A stretch of DNA of 64,000 nucleotides from Massilia sp. KIM (GTDB taxonomy: Bacteria; Pseudomonadota; Gammaproteobacteria; Burkholderiales; Burkholderiaceae_D). The notes beneath the pieces are model-generated. The model saw only the letters and a list, made by a program, of their open reading frames with translations. It was not told the DNA's origin and made no database searches. Where the stretch lies: contig NZ_MVAD01000002.1 of NCBI RefSeq assembly GCF_002007115.1, forward strand, positions 496,001 through 560,000. The letters are read 5' to 3'. The position numbers were made by a program, and so were the translations under genes. Of the stretch, positions 62,029 through 64,000 are shown one piece after another (the stretch's first letter is position 1; each line of letters starts with the position of its first letter).

Positions 62029-63069
62029 CTACGCGGCTTCCAGCTCGTCCAGGGGCCAGCGCGGCCGGACGTTGAACGCGTAGTCGCGCTGTGCCAGCGC
62101 CGGGTTGCGTTCGAGCCGCATGGCGCCGGCGAAAGCGATCATGGCGCCGTTGTCGGTGCAGAATTCCAGCTCCGGATAATAGACCTTGAACTTGCGCTTG
62201 GCCGCCGCTTCGTTCAGCGAGGCGCGCAGCTGGCGATTGGCGCCCACGCCGCCCGCGATCACCAGGCGTTTCAAGCCGGTGTGGCGCAGCGCGTTCACGC
62301 ACTTGGCGGTGAGCACGTCCACGATCGCGTCGACGAAGCCGCGCGCGATGTTGGCCTTGTCCTGCTCGCAGATGTTGGCGACCACCTTCTCCTCGTGATT
62401 CTTGACCACGGTGAGCACCGCGGTCTTCAGGCCCGAGAAGCTGAAGTTGAAGTCCTTCGAGTGCAGCATCGGACGGGGCAGGGTGTAGGCTTCGGGATCG
62501 CCGAATTCGGCCAGGCGCGAGATCGCCGGGCCGCCCGGATAGCCCAGGCCCAGCAGCTTGGCCGACTTGTCGAAGGCTTCGCCGGCCGCGTCGTCCAGGG
62601 TTTCGCCCAGCAGGGTGTAGCGGCCGACCCCGTCGACCCGCATCAGCTGGGTGTGGCCGCCCGAGACCAGCAGGGCGATGAAGGGGAATTCCGGACGCTC
62701 GGTGGCCAGCAGGGGCGAGAGCAGATGGCCTTCCAGGTGGTGCACGCCCAGCACCGGCTTGTCCAGCGCCAGCGCCAGCGAGCAGGCGACCGAGGAACCG
62801 ACCAGCAGGGCGCCGGCCAGGCCCGGGCCCTGGGTGTAGGCGACGGCGTCGATGGCGGACATCGGCACGCCGGCGCGCTTGATCACGTCTTCCAGCAGCG
62901 GCAGGGCGCGCCGGATGTGGTCGCGCGAGGCCAGTTCCGGCACCACGCCGCCATACTCCTCGTGCATGGCGACCTGGGAATGCAGGGCATGGGACAGCAG
63001 CCCGCGCTCGGTGTCATACAGAGCCAGGCCGGTTTCATCGCAAGAAGATTCGACGCCGAGTACGATCAT
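62029..63069 (-). CDS. tsaD: tRNA threonylcarbamoyladenosine transferase subunit TsaD
   Basis: The 346-residue TsaD (Gcp/YgjD) places the threonylcarbamoyl group on A37, together with TsaB and TsaE. Family marks: [18 protein letters not shown], the metal-binding His pair in [15 protein letters not shown] (H-motif), [36 protein letters not shown] and [13 protein letters not shown]. Length matches (E. coli 337). Confidence 0.97.
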   Translation of the reverse strand: MIVLGVESSCDETGLALYDTERGLLSHALHSQVAMHEEYGGVVPELASRDHIRRALPLLEDVIKRAGVPMSAIDAVAYTQGPGLAGALLVGSSVACSLALALDKPVLGVHHLEGHLLSPLLATERPEFPFIALLVSGGHTQLMRVDGVGRYTLLGETLDDAAGEAFDKSAKLLGLGYPGGPAISRLAEFGDPEAYTLPRPMLHSKDFNFSFSGLKTAVLTVVKNHEEKVVANICEQDKANIARGFVDAIVDVLTAKCVNALRHTGLKRLVIAGGVGANRQLRASLNEAAAKRKFKVYYPELEFCTDNGAMIAFAGAMRLERNPALAQRDYAFNVRPRWPLDELEAA

Positions 63070-63140
63070 GGAAAATGCCGGAAGAAAAACGCAGAACCGT
63101 CGATTTTACCGTAAAGGCGCGAACCCGGCCGCGCAGCCTC

Positions 63141-64000
63141 CTATGCGGCCGGGCGCTGCAGCAGCTCCTTGTGCGCGCTGCGCAACATCGCTTCGGTTTC
63201 TTCCCAGCCGATGCAGCCGTCGGTCACCGAGCAGCCGTACTTGAGCTGCGACAGGTCTTCCGGAATCGGCTGGTTGCCCGACACGATGTTCGACTCGATC
63301 ATCACGCCCACCAGCGACTGGTTGCCATGGCGGATCTGCTGGATCACGTCCGACATCACCAGCGGCTGCAGCTCCGGCTTCTTGTAGCTGTTGGCGTGCG
63401 AGCAATCGACCACCAGGTTGGCCGGCAGGCCGGCTTTCTTGAGCGCCTGCTCGGCGATCGCCACCGACACCGAATCGTAGTTCGGGCGGCCGCCGCCGCC
63501 GCGCAGCACCACGTGGCCGTAGGCGTTGCCGCTGGTGCGCACGATCGACACCGTGCCCTGGCCGTTGATGCCCAGGAAGGCGTGCGGATTGGCCGAGGAC
63601 AGCACCGCGTTGATCGCGATGCTGACGTCGCCGTCGGTGCCGTTCTTGAAGCCGACCGGCGTCGACAGGCCCGAAGACATCTCGCGGTGGGTCTGGGATT
63701 CGGTAGTGCGCGCGCCGATCGCGGTCCAGGCGATCAGGTCGCCCAGGTATTGGGGCGAGATCGGGTCCAGCGCCTCGGTCGCGGTCGGCAGGCCGAGTTC
63801 GCAGACGTCGAGCAGGAACTGGCGCGCCTTTTCCATGCCGACGTCGACGCGGAAGGAATCGTCCATGAAGGGGTCGTTGATATAGCCCTTCCAGCCGGTG
63901 GTGGTGCGCGGCTTCTCGAAATACACCCGCATCACCAGCACCATGGTGTCGGCCACCTCGGCCTGCAGCGCCTTGAGGCGGCGCGCATAATCCAGGCCGG
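63141..64000 (-). CDS. aroG: 3-deoxy-7-phosphoheptulonate (DAHP) synthase, class I AroF/G/H, 5' end missing
   Basis: The 3' part of a class I DAHP synthase, which condenses phosphoenolpyruvate and erythrose 4-phosphate to start aromatic amino acid synthesis. Visible are VMRVYFEKPRTTTGWKGYIN, LPTATEALDPISPQYLGDL, WTAIGARTTESQTHREMSSG, NLVVDCSHANSYK and CSVTDGCIGWEET. The frame is open through 64000 (ahead of MRVYFEKP it reads GLDYARRLKALQAEVADT), so the start lies beyond the window edge; the GTG at 63956 is internal. Which of the Phe/Tyr/Trp-regulated isoforms it is cannot be decided without the N-terminus. Confidence 0.94.
   Translation of the reverse strand, partial: GLDYARRLKALQAEVADTMVLVMRVYFEKPRTTTGWKGYINDPFMDDSFRVDVGMEKARQFLLDVCELGLPTATEALDPISPQYLGDLIAWTAIGARTTESQTHREMSSGLSTPVGFKNGTDGDVSIAINAVLSSANPHAFLGINGQGTVSIVRTSGNAYGHVVLRGGGGRPNYDSVSVAIAEQALKKAGLPANLVVDCSHANSYKKPELQPLVMSDVIQQIRHGNQSLVGVMIESNIVSGNQPIPEDLSQLKYGCSVTDGCIGWEETEAMLRSAHKELLQRPAA

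Overview
The window reads as chromosome of a GC-rich betaproteobacterium, most likely order Burkholderiales, family Oxalobacteraceae (Massilia/Telluria/Duganella-like). This is inferred from gene content and protein character: a short H-NS-type protein with the C-terminal YRNP/TGRGR box, a MutL that keeps the endonuclease-type motifs, a PEP-CTERM protein, and a dispersed palindromic repeat of the GTCATTCCCGCG...CGCGGGAATGAC type. No phage genome, transposase, plasmid backbone or CRISPR array is visible. Most of the window is housekeeping, with cell-envelope genes over-represented.

Layout. 0.1-6.3 kb (+): a polyprenyl-phosphate sugar-1-phosphate transferase, an H-NS-like protein, phosphomannomutase/phosphoglucomutase, heptosyltransferase I (waaC), Kdo transferase (waaA) and a small YcxB-like protein, together an LPS/exopolysaccharide block. 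6.5-14.5 kb (-): corC, lnt, glyQ, glyS, gmhB, plsC and a YgjP-type metallohydrolase. 14.6-17.4 kb (+): a two-gene molybdenum hydroxylase (iorAB-like). 17.6-20.5 kb (-): miaB, phoH/ybeZ, ybeY. The iorAB pair therefore sits inside what is normally one miaB-ybeZ-ybeY-corC-lnt run. 20.5-25.2 kb: two strikingly A+T-rich intergenic regions, a small regulator with a Q-rich tail, an HDOD pair, a glutathione S-transferase, a DUF1697 protein and a mini PEP-CTERM protein. 25.2-27.2 kb: a divergent FtsH-like membrane AAA protease, followed by a strong terminator and two copies of a 62-bp palindromic element.

27.7-31.4 kb (-): a LysR regulator overlapping a DMT exporter gene, and a Kef/YbaL-type cation:proton antiporter. 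31.5-35.7 kb: a TetR gene facing a three-gene operon (SCP2-type thiolase, acyl-CoA dehydrogenase, alpha-methylacyl-CoA racemase) across a 95-bp spacer that carries two matching palindromes around a TATAAT box. 35.8-37.6 kb: DUF445, DUF2007 and a 52-residue basic protein. 37.7-37.9 kb (-): two identical elongator tRNA-Met genes. 38-42.6 kb (-): rlpA, miaA, mutL and a periplasmic cyclophilin. 42.8-44.6 kb (+): a DedA protein and an alpha-carbonic anhydrase with a long Ala/Lys-rich stalk. 44.9-47.6 kb (-): tsaE-amiC-mutarotase. 47.6-48.7 kb (+): queG. 49-52.3 kb (-): a DUF3052 protein and a DctB-like/FixJ-like two-component pair, divergent from an orphan TRAP solute-binding protein (+). 53.5-55.5 kb (+): a probable unannotated structured RNA, then ogt-xerD-small basic protein. 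55.8-64 kb: a PAS-PAS-GGDEF-EAL protein, two EEP-family phosphohydrolases, a YbaK-like deacylase, plsY, a FrnE-like DsbA protein, tsaD and the 3' part of aroG, which runs off the right edge.

Functional themes are envelope building (waaC, waaA, gmhB, lnt, plsC, plsY, amiC, rlpA), tRNA and ribosome maturation (miaA, miaB, tsaD, tsaE, queG, ybeY, glyQS) and a small branched-chain acyl-CoA catabolic operon. The best candidates for something undescribed are the structured RNA at about 53.57-53.75 kb, the palindromic repeat system with its 21-22 bp head arrays, the iorAB interruption, the FtsH-like protease, and the A+T-rich locus of the Q-rich regulator. I found no single obviously novel multi-gene system.
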